From contig JAFQJA010000019.1 in the NCBI GenBank assembly GCA_017397315.1, forward strand, positions 34,208 to 98,207: DNA of 64,000 nt, read 5' to 3'. Below the pieces are notes generated by a model. That model did no database searches and was not told where the DNA came from. It saw nothing but the letters and a program-made list of their open reading frames with translations. Made by a program: the position numbers and the translations under genes. Numbering within the stretch: position 1 is the stretch's first letter; every line of letters starts with the position of its first letter. Origin of the DNA: Clostridia bacterium (GTDB taxonomy: Bacteria; Bacillota; Clostridia; Monoglobales; Firm-18). Below are positions 28,375-36,553 of the stretch, piece by piece.

Positions 28375-28821
28375 ATGAAAGTAATTTTATTGCAGGATGT
28401 TAAAGGAACAGGCAAAAAAGGAGATATTATAAATGTTGCAGACGGTTTTGCAAGAAACGCTCTGTTTCCGAAAAAATTAGCTGTTGAAGCAAATGCAACA
28501 AATCTTAATATAGCAAAAGGGAAAAACGAAGCAATCGCTCATAAAAAAGAGGTAGAACTAAATACTGCTAAAGATTTAGCAAAAAGGCTGGAGAATATTA
28601 CTGTTTCGCTTGTTGCAAAAGCAGGGGAAAACGGCAAATTGTTTGGTTCAATTACTTCAAAAGATATTTCAGAACAACTGGAAAAACAGCATAAAATTCA
28701 ACTTGATAAGAGATGGATTAATTTGGACGAGGGTATAAAAAACATAGGAGCAAGAGAAGTTGATATATGGCTTCACCCATCAGTTAAAACAAAGATTAAA
28801 ATTGTGATTACAGCACAATGA
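28375..28821 (+). CDS. rplI: 50S ribosomal protein bL9
   Basis: Two-domain L9: N-terminal domain with [17 protein letters not shown] and the NALFPKKLA motif, a long connecting helix, and a C-terminal domain containing GKLFGSIT. At 148 residues it is the usual size. It lies between gdpP and dnaB, 15 nt after gdpP with AGAAAGGTGA upstream, as in Bacillus. Confidence 0.98.
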   Translation: MKVILLQDVKGTGKKGDIINVADGFARNALFPKKLAVEANATNLNIAKGKNEAIAHKKEVELNTAKDLAKRLENITVSLVAKAGENGKLFGSITSKDISEQLEKQHKIQLDKRWINLDEGIKNIGAREVDIWLHPSVKTKIKIVITAQ

Positions 28822-28831
28822 GGAGAGTAGT

Positions 28832-30169
28832 ATGGAAGGTGTAGTAAATGTAACGCCGTATAACGAAACGGCTGAACAGTCTATTATAGGCTCAATGCTT
28901 TTAGACAGGGATTGTATCGGCACTGTTACACAAATAGTGAGAAGCGGTGATTTTTATGACCCGCGTAACCGAGAATACTTTGAATGTATTTCCGATTTAT
29001 ACAATCTGGATTTGCCTGTTGACATTATAACTGTGTCAGAAAGGCTTAAGAAAAGAGGTACTTTTGAAAAAACAGGTGCAGAGGAATATCTTGTAGATGT
29101 TGCAAACTGTGTTTCAACAAGTGCTAATGTAAAACATTACTGTAAAATTGTTGCAGAGTATTCGGTAAGAAGAAAACTTATTTCTGTGTCTGCTGAAATA
29201 AATGAGATGGCATACGGCGGGAATGAAGACATTGACAAAATTCTTGACCTGTCCTCGCAGAAGGTTTTTGACATTGCTTTAAAAAGAACCAACGCCGAAT
29301 TTATGCCTATTCGTGATGTGTTATCCGCAAATTTTGAAAAACTTGCGGAATTATCTAAAAATCCGGGCAAATTAGTGGGCGTTCCTACCGGGTTTAATAA
29401 ACTTGACAGCATATTATCAGGTCTTAACAAGGCTAATTTTGTCCTTGTTGCAGCACGACCTGCTATGGGTAAAACTAGTTTTGCACTTAATATTGCAACT
29501 AATGCGGCTCTTATTGCAAACAAAAAAGTTGCTATTTTCAGTCTTGAAATGAGTAAAGAAGAAATTGTTAACAGAATTTGGTTCTCATCTGCAATGGTGG
29601 AATCAAACAAGATAAAAACAGGAGAAGTTCAACCTGCTGACTGGACAAGGCTTATTAATTCTATGAAATTGTTGTCTCCTGCAAATATTTATATTGATGA
29701 TACATCATCAATCTCTGTTATGGACATTCGTTCAAAATGCCGACGCCTTATGATGGAGCAGGGTCTTGATTTAATAATCATTGATCACATTCAACTTATG
29801 CAAGGTATTAAAAGAAGTGAAAACAGGCAACAGGAAATTTCCGAGATTTCTCGTTCGTTAAAAATGCTTGCAAAGGATTTTGATGTTCCGGTTCTTGCAT
29901 TGTCCCAGTTAAGCCGTGCCAGCAAAGACCGCTCTGACAAGCGACCGTTGCTTACTGACCTTCGAGAATCAGGTGCAATCGAGCAAGATGCCGATGTTGT
30001 ACTTATGTTGTACCGTGATGAATACTATAATGAAAACACTGAAAATCCGGGACAGGCGGAAGTTATTATTGCAAAGCACAGAAGCGGTGAAACAGGCAAA
30101 GTATTTTTGAACTGGCAAAGCGAATATACGAAGTTTGCCGATTTTGATTACACACATACGGAAAGTTAA
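28832..30169 (+). CDS. dnaB: Replicative DNA helicase DnaB (B. subtilis DnaC)
   Basis: Hexameric RecA-fold helicase of the replisome. The N-terminal domain begins NVTPYNETAEQSIIGSMLLD. Walker A is AARPAMGKTSFALNIA (about 209-224), Walker B is LIIIDHIQLM, and the DLRESGAIEQDADVV stretch and C-terminal KHRSGETG arginine-finger region are present. At 445 residues it is full length. The ATG follows GAGGAGAG. A DnaD/DnaI-type loader pair is found at 42.3-44.1 kb. Confidence 0.97.
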   Translation: MEGVVNVTPYNETAEQSIIGSMLLDRDCIGTVTQIVRSGDFYDPRNREYFECISDLYNLDLPVDIITVSERLKKRGTFEKTGAEEYLVDVANCVSTSANVKHYCKIVAEYSVRRKLISVSAEINEMAYGGNEDIDKILDLSSQKVFDIALKRTNAEFMPIRDVLSANFEKLAELSKNPGKLVGVPTGFNKLDSILSGLNKANFVLVAARPAMGKTSFALNIATNAALIANKKVAIFSLEMSKEEIVNRIWFSSAMVESNKIKTGEVQPADWTRLINSMKLLSPANIYIDDTSSISVMDIRSKCRRLMMEQGLDLIIIDHIQLMQGIKRSENRQQEISEISRSLKMLAKDFDVPVLALSQLSRASKDRSDKRPLLTDLRESGAIEQDADVVLMLYRDEYYNENTENPGQAEVIIAKHRSGETGKVFLNWQSEYTKFADFDYTHTES

Positions 30170-30171
30170 TT

Positions 30172-31131
30172 ATGGATAAACTAATTATTAAGATTTTGTC
30201 AGTGATAGATAAATATCAGTTAATTGAAAAAAATCAAACTGTTCTTGCTGCAGTTTCGGGTGGACACGACAGTCTTTGTATGCTGTATCTTTTAAACGAA
30301 ATAAGAAAAATTCGGGAATTCGATTTGAAAGTTATGCATTTAAACCACAGTTTCCGTGAGGAAGCTGACAGTGATATGGAATTCGTAAAAAGTGTATCGC
30401 AAAAATTGGGGCTTGAGTTTTTTTGTGAAAAGGTAAATGTAGAGCAATACGCTAAACAAAATGGTATTTCGTTTGAAACAGCAGGCAGGCTGGTGCGTTA
30501 CGACTTTTTTGACAGAGTTGCATCACAGTTTTTACATTCTGTTATTGCGACTGCACATAATGCGAATGATAATATTGAAAGTTTCTTTATGCATTTGATG
30601 AGAGGAAGCGGTCTTAACGGACTTTCGGGCATAAGTATAAAACGAGATAATATAATTAGACCGTTACTTTTTATAACACGCGAAGAAATAGAACGTTACT
30701 GCAACGAAAAAGGAATAGTACCTGTTTTGGATATAACAAACGACAGCGACGATTACACAAGAAATGACATACGACACAATGTTATTCCTGCGATTTTAAA
30801 CAGATGCAGTATTGACAGCCTCACAAGAACAATGGACATTATCAATGAAGAAAATATTTTTTTTGAACAATATGTTAAATCTATTGCCAAGAATTGTATA
30901 ATAAAGTATAATGATGTTGCAAAAATTGATATAAAGCAGTTTAATCTTTTGGACAAGGCGGTTAAACGAAGGATTTTGTATGAGTTTTTAAAAGATGGTC
31001 CGGATGTGGGACTTATTCATATAGACAGTATTATAGAAATAGCAAGTAAAAACAGAGGCGGAAGTGTATCAGAACTTCCCGGGGGTAAAAAGATAAAACT
31101 GAATAAAGGGATGTTGGAGATTTATGAATGA
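30172..31131 (+). CDS. tilS: tRNA(Ile)-lysidine synthetase TilS, short form
   Basis: Converts C34 of the tRNA-Ile(CAU) anticodon to lysidine so that it reads AUA. The PP-loop is SGGHDSLCML (about 26-35), and HLNHSFREEADSD and ATAHNANDNIE are the other ATP/tRNA-site motifs. The protein stops at 319 residues after the central domain and lacks the C-terminal domain of long forms (B. subtilis about 470), like the short Aquifex enzyme. The start is 2 nt after dnaB, and the 3' end overlaps hpt by 8 nt. The tilS-hpt-ftsH order is conserved in Bacillota. Confidence 0.95.
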   Translation: MDKLIIKILSVIDKYQLIEKNQTVLAAVSGGHDSLCMLYLLNEIRKIREFDLKVMHLNHSFREEADSDMEFVKSVSQKLGLEFFCEKVNVEQYAKQNGISFETAGRLVRYDFFDRVASQFLHSVIATAHNANDNIESFFMHLMRGSGLNGLSGISIKRDNIIRPLLFITREEIERYCNEKGIVPVLDITNDSDDYTRNDIRHNVIPAILNRCSIDSLTRTMDIINEENIFFEQYVKSIAKNCIIKYNDVAKIDIKQFNLLDKAVKRRILYEFLKDGPDVGLIHIDSIIEIASKNRGGSVSELPGGKKIKLNKGMLEIYE

Positions 31132-31663
31132 AAATGTAGAGAGAATACTGTTTACTGAAGAACAACTTAAATACCGTGTCAGAGAAATGGCAGAAGAAAT
31201 CAACAATTACTATAACGGAGAAGCCGTTACAGTTATATCGGTTTTAAAAGGAAGTGTTGTTTTTGCGGTTGATTTGATTAAACAACTGAATATGCCGGTA
31301 TCACTTGATTTTATTTGTGCTTCAAGTTACGGTTCAGGCACAATTTCTTCAGGAAAACTTATTATAAAAAAAGATGTTGAATTAGAAATAGAAGGGCAAA
31401 ATATACTATTGTTAGAGGATATTATTGACACAGGGGAAACTTTGCACGAAATAATAAAAATGCTTAAAGGAAGAGGAACGAAAAGCATTGCAACTGCAAT
31501 GATGTTTAATAAACCTGCACGACGCAAAAAAGCAGTTCAGGCTGATTTTATAGGGTTTGATATTCCTGACGAATTTGTGGTAGGTTATGGTCTTGACTAT
31601 GATGAGCAGTATCGCAATCTTCCTTATCTTGGAGTATTAAAAAGAAGCGTATATGAGGAATAA
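31124..31663 (+). CDS. hpt: Hypoxanthine phosphoribosyltransferase
   Basis: Purine salvage enzyme that makes IMP or GMP from the base and PRPP. The PRPP loop is [11 protein letters not shown] (about 94-104), with [15 protein letters not shown] near the N-terminus and [19 protein letters not shown] near the C-terminus. At 179 residues it matches the family. The start overlaps the tilS end and is preceded by GGGATGTTGGAGA. Confidence 0.97.
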   Translation: MNENVERILFTEEQLKYRVREMAEEINNYYNGEAVTVISVLKGSVVFAVDLIKQLNMPVSLDFICASSYGSGTISSGKLIIKKDVELEIEGQNILLLEDIIDTGETLHEIIKMLKGRGTKSIATAMMFNKPARRKKAVQADFIGFDIPDEFVVGYGLDYDEQYRNLPYLGVLKRSVYEE

Positions 31664-31685
31664 GAGAGGACGAGGACAGGTAAAA

Positions 31686-33506
31686 ATGAACAAACATATT
31701 AAAAACATAGGCTTTTATGTATTGTTGTTTGCGGTAATTCTGGTTATATTCAGTTTGTATGCAAGTACACCGCCCGCTGAACCAAAAACCTACACAGATT
31801 TATATACCGCAATTAACAATGAAAGTGTTAAAAAATTAACTGTTATTGAGCAGACTGCAGTTGCACTGATGGAAGACGGCACAAAGATGGAAGTTACCAT
31901 ACCGCCTCTTGAACAGTTTTACGCAGATTTGGGTACAACTATAAGGTCGCAAATGGATTCGGGTAAGCTGGTGTTTAATCCTGAACCTCCTGAAACTACG
32001 CCCTGGTGGCTTTCTATGCTTCCCACATTAGTAATGATAATAATATTTATTCTTTTTTGGGTTTTCTTTATCAATCAGGCTCAAGGCGGTGGGGGCAAAG
32101 CCATGCAGTTTGGTAAATCAAAAGCCAAAATGCTTAACGATGCAAATAAAAAATATAAGTTTGAAGATGTAGCAGGGGCAGACGAAGAAAAGGCCGAACT
32201 TGAAGAGGTTGTTGAATTCTTAAAAGCACCCGGCAAGTTTATGGGTTTAGGAGCAAGAATACCAAGAGGTGTACTTTTGGTGGGCCCTCCCGGAACAGGT
32301 AAGACATTACTTGCCAAAGCTGTAGCAGGCGAAGCGGGTGTTCCGTTTTTCAGTATAAGCGGTTCTGATTTTGTTGAAATGTTTGTAGGTGTGGGTGCTT
32401 CGCGTGTGAGAGATTTGTTTGAACAGGCAAAGAAAAACTCACCTGCAATTGTATTTATTGATGAAATTGACGCTGTAGGCCGTCATAGAGGTGCAGGTTT
32501 AGGTGGCGGTCATGACGAAAGAGAACAGACGCTAAATCAGTTGCTTGTTGAAATGGACGGTTTTGGTGATAACCAGGGCGTGATTGTTATTGCCGCAACA
32601 AACAGACCTGATATATTGGATCCTGCTTTATTAAGACCTGGCAGATTTGACAGGCAGGTTGTTGTCGGAACTCCTGACTTAAAGGGCAGAGAAGCGATTT
32701 TGGGTGTTCACACAAGAAATAAACCATTAGAAGACGATGTTAATTTATCAACACTTGCAAAAACGACTGCAGGTTTTTCAGGTGCCGACCTTGAAAACTT
32801 AACTAACGAAGCAGCACTTTTGGCGGCAAGAAGAGATAAAATAAAAATTGGTATGCCTGAATTTGAAGATGCAATAATAAAAATTATTGCAGGACCTGAG
32901 AAAAAAGCAAGAGTAATTACCAAAAAGGAAAAGGAATTAACCGCATATCACGAAGCAGGTCATGCTATTGTTACAAGACTTATTCCTACTCAGGACCCTG
33001 TTCATCAAGTATCTATTATACCAAGAGGCAGAGCAGGAGGCTACACTTTGTCATTGCCGTCTCAGGATAAGTTTTATGCTTCAAAAACTGAAATGCAAGA
33101 CGAAATTGTTGTACTGCTTGGCGGAAGAGTTGCTGAAAAACTTGTTCTTAATGATATTTCTACAGGTGCGTCTAACGATTTGGAAAGAGCAACCGCTATT
33201 GCAAGAAATATGGTTGTTAAGTACGGTATGAGTGATACTTTAGGTTCTATGACTTTCGGCTCTGACAATTCAGAGGTGTTCATTGGAAGAGATTATGGAA
33301 GAACCAGAGATTACAGCGAAAATGTTGCATCTCAAATTGATGCGGAGATTAAAGGAATTATCGATACCGCATATCAAAGATGTGAGAAGTTGATAAAAGA
33401 CAATATGGACGCATTAAACAGAGTTGCAAAAGAACTATTAGAAAAAGAAACTATTAATGCTGAAGAATTTGAAGAAATATTTACAAGAGAAGAAGTAGAT
33501 GAATAA
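31686..33506 (+). CDS. ftsH: ATP-dependent zinc metalloprotease FtsH
   Basis: Membrane-bound AAA+ protease that degrades unassembled membrane proteins and regulators. Two membrane helices (about 8-25 and 108-130) flank the extracytoplasmic part. Walker A is GPPGTGKT (about 199-206), Walker B is [10 protein letters not shown], the SRH contains [19 protein letters not shown], and the zinc site is HEAGH (about 421). I use the ATG at 31686 behind AGGACAGG, giving 606 residues. An ATG at 31653 would overlap hpt and add a basic, non-conserved leader. Repeat copy B starts right at the stop codon. Confidence 0.95.
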   Translation: MNKHIKNIGFYVLLFAVILVIFSLYASTPPAEPKTYTDLYTAINNESVKKLTVIEQTAVALMEDGTKMEVTIPPLEQFYADLGTTIRSQMDSGKLVFNPEPPETTPWWLSMLPTLVMIIIFILFWVFFINQAQGGGGKAMQFGKSKAKMLNDANKKYKFEDVAGADEEKAELEEVVEFLKAPGKFMGLGARIPRGVLLVGPPGTGKTLLAKAVAGEAGVPFFSISGSDFVEMFVGVGASRVRDLFEQAKKNSPAIVFIDEIDAVGRHRGAGLGGGHDEREQTLNQLLVEMDGFGDNQGVIVIAATNRPDILDPALLRPGRFDRQVVVGTPDLKGREAILGVHTRNKPLEDDVNLSTLAKTTAGFSGADLENLTNEAALLAARRDKIKIGMPEFEDAIIKIIAGPEKKARVITKKEKELTAYHEAGHAIVTRLIPTQDPVHQVSIIPRGRAGGYTLSLPSQDKFYASKTEMQDEIVVLLGGRVAEKLVLNDISTGASNDLERATAIARNMVVKYGMSDTLGSMTFGSDNSEVFIGRDYGRTRDYSENVASQIDAEIKGIIDTAYQRCEKLIKDNMDALNRVAKELLEKETINAEEFEEIFTREEVDE

Positions 33507-33588
33507 AAGGGATGTAAAAATCGGCCAGACCGTAAAAAAGCATGGATTTATTAAATCCAAATACAAGGTAAGTATAAACATAAAATAA
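33499..33588 (+). CDS. Possible 29-residue basic peptide overlapping the ftsH stop
   Basis: ATG at 33499 overlaps the end of ftsH and reads 29 codons to TAA at 33588. The peptide is Lys-rich (starts [14 protein letters not shown]). It lies wholly in repeat copy B, and its first codons are homologous to the last codons of prmA in copy A, where the frame ends much earlier. There is no good Shine-Dalgarno. I think it more likely that the sequence is part of the repeat than a gene. Confidence 0.2.
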   Translation: MNKRDVKIGQTVKKHGFIKSKYKVSINIK

Positions 33589-33771
33589 TATAAAAGGAAG
33601 GAAAATATCTAATAGGATATTTTCCTTCTTTTTTTATGCTTTTTTACTATGAAAAAACTTCGCCACTCGACGTACTTTTGTACGCCTTCGGGTTTCCAAA
33701 AGCAAGGTAATCCTTGCTTTTGCTCAGTTTTTTCATTCTGACACAATTTTTCCTATCCCTTGACAAAAAAG
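33506..33771. repeat. Dispersed structured intergenic repeat, copy B
   Basis: About 265 nt related to copy A at 18743-18992. Matching blocks: AAAGGGATGTAAAAA (33506-33520), CCAGAC (33525-33530), AAGGTAAGTATAAA (33565-33578), CTCGACG (33666-33672), TTTGTACGCCTTCG (33677-33690), CATTCTG and AAAAAAGACT. It has about 26 nt not present in A, containing a GGATTTA/TAAATCC-like hairpin. The enclosing helix is ATGAAAAAACT (33649-33659) with AGTTTTTTCAT (33726-33736). The inner hairpin is AAAAGCAAGG (33698-33707) with CCTTGCTTTT (33712-33721). A small CGTAC/GTACG hairpin lies in the core. Confidence 0.75.
33597..33635 (+). terminator. Terminator after ftsH
   Basis: 13-bp stem GAAGGAAAATATC (33597-33609) with GATATTTTCCTTC (33616-33628), then seven T. 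It sits inside repeat copy B. Confidence 0.92.
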
Positions 33772-33800
33772 ACTGAAAAAACATAGGTTTTTTCAGTCTT
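33765..33800 (-). terminator. Terminator of the TrpXYZ-like ABC operon
   Basis: 14-bp stem AAGACTGAAAAAAC (33769-33782) with GTTTTTTCAGTCTT (33787-33800), loop ATAG. On the minus strand it ends in a T-run. Confidence 0.9.
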
Positions 33801-33806
33801 GAATCA

Positions 33807-34580
33807 CTAGTTACCGCATTCGATACTTATTTCATTAAAGATTTTTAAATAATCGTCAGTAGTTGTTTTTGCCTTTTGTTCGCCTGAAACATCTAATATT
33901 ATGTCGCCGTCATGCATCATGACAGTTCGTGTGCCGTACTGAACTGCGTGCCGTAAATTGTGAGTAACCATAAGAGTTGTAATTTTTTGTTCACTTACGA
34001 TTTTTTGCGTGAGTTCCATTACGGTGTCGGAAGATTTTGGGTCAAGTGCCGCTGTGTGCTCGTCTAAAAGCAAAAGTTTAGGCTTTATAAGGGTGGACAT
34101 TATAATTGATATTGCCTGACGCTGTCCTCCTGACAATGTTCCCACAATATCGTAAAGTCTGTTTTCAAGTCCCATTCCCAGTTGCTCCAAAAGTGTTCTG
34201 TATTTGTCTTTTTCTTTGATGTTAAGACCTTTTGTAAGGTTGTAACTCTTCAGTTTATTATCCGCCAGAGACAGATTTTCAAATATTGTCATTGAAGAAC
34301 AAGTACCCATTGATGGGTTCTGAAACACTCTTGCGATTTCTTTTGCTCTTTTGTAATTAGGTAATTTTGTTATGTTTTTATCGTCTAACAGCACCTCGCC
34401 CCTGTCTATTGCCACATCACCTGAAATAATGTTTAATGTGGTGGTTTTTCCTGAACCGTTACTGCCTACAACACCCACAAATTCTCCCTCTTTAATTTGC
34501 AGATTAAAGTCGGAAAACAAGATTTTTTCGTTAGGAGTTCCTGCACAGAAAGTTTTATCAATATTTTTTAGTCTGAGCAT
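33807..34580 (-). CDS. ABC transporter ATP-binding protein (TrpZ-like)
   Basis: 257-residue ATPase of a small importer. Walker A is GSNGSGKTT (about 38-46), signature is LSGGQRQ, Walker B is LLLLDEHTAALD, and H-loop is VTHNLRHA. The EHTAALDP variant is typical of the ATPases paired with ABC_sub_bind (PF04392) receptors. The ATG at 34580 follows AAAGGAGGAAACC. It overlaps the permease gene by 23 nt and is last in the operon. Confidence 0.9.
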   Translation of the reverse strand: MLRLKNIDKTFCAGTPNEKILFSDFNLQIKEGEFVGVVGSNGSGKTTTLNIISGDVAIDRGEVLLDDKNITKLPNYKRAKEIARVFQNPSMGTCSSMTIFENLSLADNKLKSYNLTKGLNIKEKDKYRTLLEQLGMGLENRLYDIVGTLSGGQRQAISIIMSTLIKPKLLLLDEHTAALDPKSSDTVMELTQKIVSEQKITTLMVTHNLRHAVQYGTRTVMMHDGDIILDVSGEQKAKTTTDDYLKIFNEISIECGN

Positions 34581-35445
34581 TTGGTTTCCTCCTTTTTGAG
34601 TATTCGGTAGCAACTAAAGTTATAACAAACAGAGTAGTTATAACAAGGTTCATATCAGAAGGACGAAGCCCTGAACTTATTGCAAGTGAAATACATGTTT
34701 TATAAAGTATCATACCTATTACAACAGAGGTGGTAACCTTTACCCATTTTGCTCTGTTAAAAAGACTTGTGCCTATAATTACTGCTGCAAGTCCCATTAC
34801 AAGAGTACCAACACCTGAAGACACGTCAAACTGCATTACTTTCTGGCAGTTAACTGCACCTGCAAGTGCTACAAGTCCGTTACCTATTGCAAGGCCTATG
34901 ATTTTGATTTTACCGGGGTTTTCACCTAAGGTAACAACAAGCCCTGCATTATCCCCTGCACTCTTTAATAAAAAGCCCGATTTGGTTTTTAAGTACATAT
35001 CGAGAAGTATTTTCGCCACAAGTGAAATAACAATAATTATTATCAACGGGAAGTATGGTGCTATACTGTCAGGAACGGTAATCAATTTAAATATTGATTT
35101 TTCGTTCATCATAAACTTGTTTGGACTTCCTACAATTCTGTAGTTAATGGAATAAAGAGCAGTCATTGTAAGAATACCCGAAAGCAAATCTTTGATTTTA
35201 AGTTTTACATGGAAAAACCCTGTAAGGCATCCTGCCATTGCACCTGCTAACGCCGCAGCAACAAGACAAAGCCATGGGTTTATGCCCTTAAGAATAAGTG
35301 CAGTTGAAACTGCGGCACCTAATGGGAAGGTTCCGTCAACCGACAAATCAGGAAAGTCAAGTATTTTATAACTTATGTAAATACCAAGAGCCATTATGGC
35401 AAATATAAATCCCTGCTCCAATATACCGATTATAATATTTAGCAT
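34558..35445 (-). CDS. ABC transporter permease (TrpY-like)
   Basis: 295 residues, about eight hydrophobic segments, of the branched-chain-type permease superfamily. LDFPDLSVDGTFPLGAA near the N-terminus and the glycine-rich GNGLVALAGAVNCQ are characteristic of the permeases that go with TrpX-type receptors. It is 15 nt downstream of the receptor gene, with AGGAG before its ATG. Together the three genes form one complete importer with a single permease type. Confidence 0.9.
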   Translation of the reverse strand: MLNIIIGILEQGFIFAIMALGIYISYKILDFPDLSVDGTFPLGAAVSTALILKGINPWLCLVAAALAGAMAGCLTGFFHVKLKIKDLLSGILTMTALYSINYRIVGSPNKFMMNEKSIFKLITVPDSIAPYFPLIIIIVISLVAKILLDMYLKTKSGFLLKSAGDNAGLVVTLGENPGKIKIIGLAIGNGLVALAGAVNCQKVMQFDVSSGVGTLVMGLAAVIIGTSLFNRAKWVKVTTSVVIGMILYKTCISLAISSGLRPSDMNLVITTLFVITLVATEYSKRRKPNAQTKKY

Positions 35446-35460
35446 TTTAATACTCCTAGA

Positions 35461-36408
35461 TTAAAGTTCTTCAGGCAAAGCAATACCAAGTGATTTTGCA
35501 ACTTCTTCGTTTACTGTAATTTTTGCTTCTTTTATTGTTTCGTAAGGAATAGTGTTAATGTCTTCGCCGTTTAACACACGAGCCGCCATAATGCCCGCAG
35601 ATTTTCCGAGTTCTAAATAGTCAAGACCTGCAGACGCAATACAACCGTTTTTAACCTGTTCCTCTTCAGAACCGAAAACAGGAATTTTAAGTGCATTTGC
35701 TTTTTCCAGTATTACAGCCAAAGCGGAAACAACAGTGTTGTCAGTCATATTTGAAATACAGTCAACCTGTGTTAAAAGTACATCTGCCGCCTGAGGAATT
35801 TCTGCGGCTTTACCTATGCCTTTCTCAATTATTTCAAAGCCGTAATTAGACGCTAATTTTTTGTATTCTTCAATAGTGCTTACTGAGTTTGCTTCGCTTG
35901 TGGTGTATAAAATACCGATTTTCTTTGCCTCTGGAAGCACTTTTCTTATAAGTTTTAACTGGTCCTCGACAGGTAATTTATCACTTATACCTGAAATGTT
36001 TTTTGCAGGTTCTGTGTCTGATACAGCAAGTTTTGCCGCAACGGGGTCTGATACTGCATTGAACACAACGGGAATATTTTTTTCAGAACAAGCCGCATAA
36101 GCCGCCTGAGCCGCAGGTGTTGCAATACCGCATACTAACTTTGTGTTAGATGTTGCAAAACTTTGTGCAATCTGTGTTGACACATTTATATCTGCCTGAG
36201 CAGATTTGGTTACAATTTCAATGTTTTCTCCGTCTATATATCCCATACTAGCCAAACCCTCAATAAAACCATCACGGCAATTATCCAATGATGGATGGTC
36301 GGCAAATTGAATTACACCTACTTTAGGTGTATTGCTGCAGCCGATTAATGCTGACATAAGCACTGCAACTGTTAATACTACTGACATTACTTTTACTAAT
36401 TTTCTCAT
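35461..36408 (-). CDS. ABC transporter substrate-binding lipoprotein (TrpX-like, ABC_sub_bind family)
   Basis: 315 residues. The lipobox SALIGC puts the lipidated cysteine at residue 24. The mature part begins with GVIQFADHPSLDNCRDGFIEGL-type sequence, the hallmark of PF04392 receptors such as streptococcal TrpX, and has two alpha/beta lobes. Family members are linked to tryptophan or tyrosine uptake, and the ligand here is not proven. Its start is separated by only about 110 nt from a consensus promoter, with an intrinsic terminator in between, so expression is probably set by attenuation. Confidence 0.9.
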   Translation of the reverse strand: MRKLVKVMSVVLTVAVLMSALIGCSNTPKVGVIQFADHPSLDNCRDGFIEGLASMGYIDGENIEIVTKSAQADINVSTQIAQSFATSNTKLVCGIATPAAQAAYAACSEKNIPVVFNAVSDPVAAKLAVSDTEPAKNISGISDKLPVEDQLKLIRKVLPEAKKIGILYTTSEANSVSTIEEYKKLASNYGFEIIEKGIGKAAEIPQAADVLLTQVDCISNMTDNTVVSALAVILEKANALKIPVFGSEEEQVKNGCIASAGLDYLELGKSAGIMAARVLNGEDINTIPYETIKEAKITVNEEVAKSLGIALPEEL

Positions 36409-36409
36409 C

Positions 36410-36484
36410 TCATCTCAACCTTTCTTTTTTATAAAAATAAAAACCCTTTGAGACAAAACGGCTCAAAGGGTATAAATATACCAT
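36410..36484 (-). CDS. Candidate aromatic-rich leader peptide of the TrpXYZ-like operon
   Basis: ATG at 36484 with AGAGGAG 10 nt upstream, 24 codons, TGA one base before the receptor gene's ATG. Tyr is at positions 3, 5, 16 and 18 and Phe at 10, 15 and 17. The first two Tyr codons lie at the foot of the terminator's left arm, and the ORF runs through the whole terminator. A second reading from TTG at 36488 in another frame would be Phe-rich and 19 residues. AT-rich DNA gives Tyr and Phe codons easily, so chance is possible. Confidence 0.35.
   Translation of the reverse strand: MVYLYPLSRFVSKGFYFYKKERLR
36431..36471 (-). terminator. Leader terminator (attenuator) before the TrpXYZ-like operon
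   Basis: Minus-strand stem ACCCTTTGAG (36471-36462) with CTCAAAGGGT (36452-36443), 9-nt loop, followed by TTTTATTTTTAT. It lies between the promoter at 36525-36553 and the receptor start at 36408, so it must be bypassed for expression. It may also end transcription of the upstream gene at 36531-37631. The short hairpin GGTAT/ATACC just before it shares bases with the terminator's left arm. Confidence 0.85.
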
Positions 36485-36524
36485 GCAAACTAATCTCCTC
36501 TAAACTCATCTCATCTCTTGTTAC

Positions 36525-36553
36525 ATTATATTAAATTTCCTCTTTATTGTCAA
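36525..36553 (-). promoter_or_regulatory. Consensus promoter of the TrpXYZ-like operon
   Basis: Minus-strand -35 TTGACA (36548-36553), 17-nt spacer, -10 TATAAT (36525-36530): both boxes perfect. It lies across the 3' end and stop codon of the upstream gene. The expected start is near 36518, giving a leader of about 110 nt. Confidence 0.88.

Noticed and set aside
33647..33736. 29-codon minus-strand ORF in repeat copy B
   Set aside because: The equivalent frame in copy A shifts and stops after about 19 codons, so the conserved property is base pairing, not coding.
36410..36488. Phe-rich leader ORF from TTG at 36488
   Set aside because: The TTG start is weaker than the ATG at 36484 and the frame does not run to the receptor start; kept only as an alternative.
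36431..36524. T-box riboswitch in the TrpXYZ leader
   Set aside because: No specifier hairpin or T-box consensus is visible and the leader is too short.
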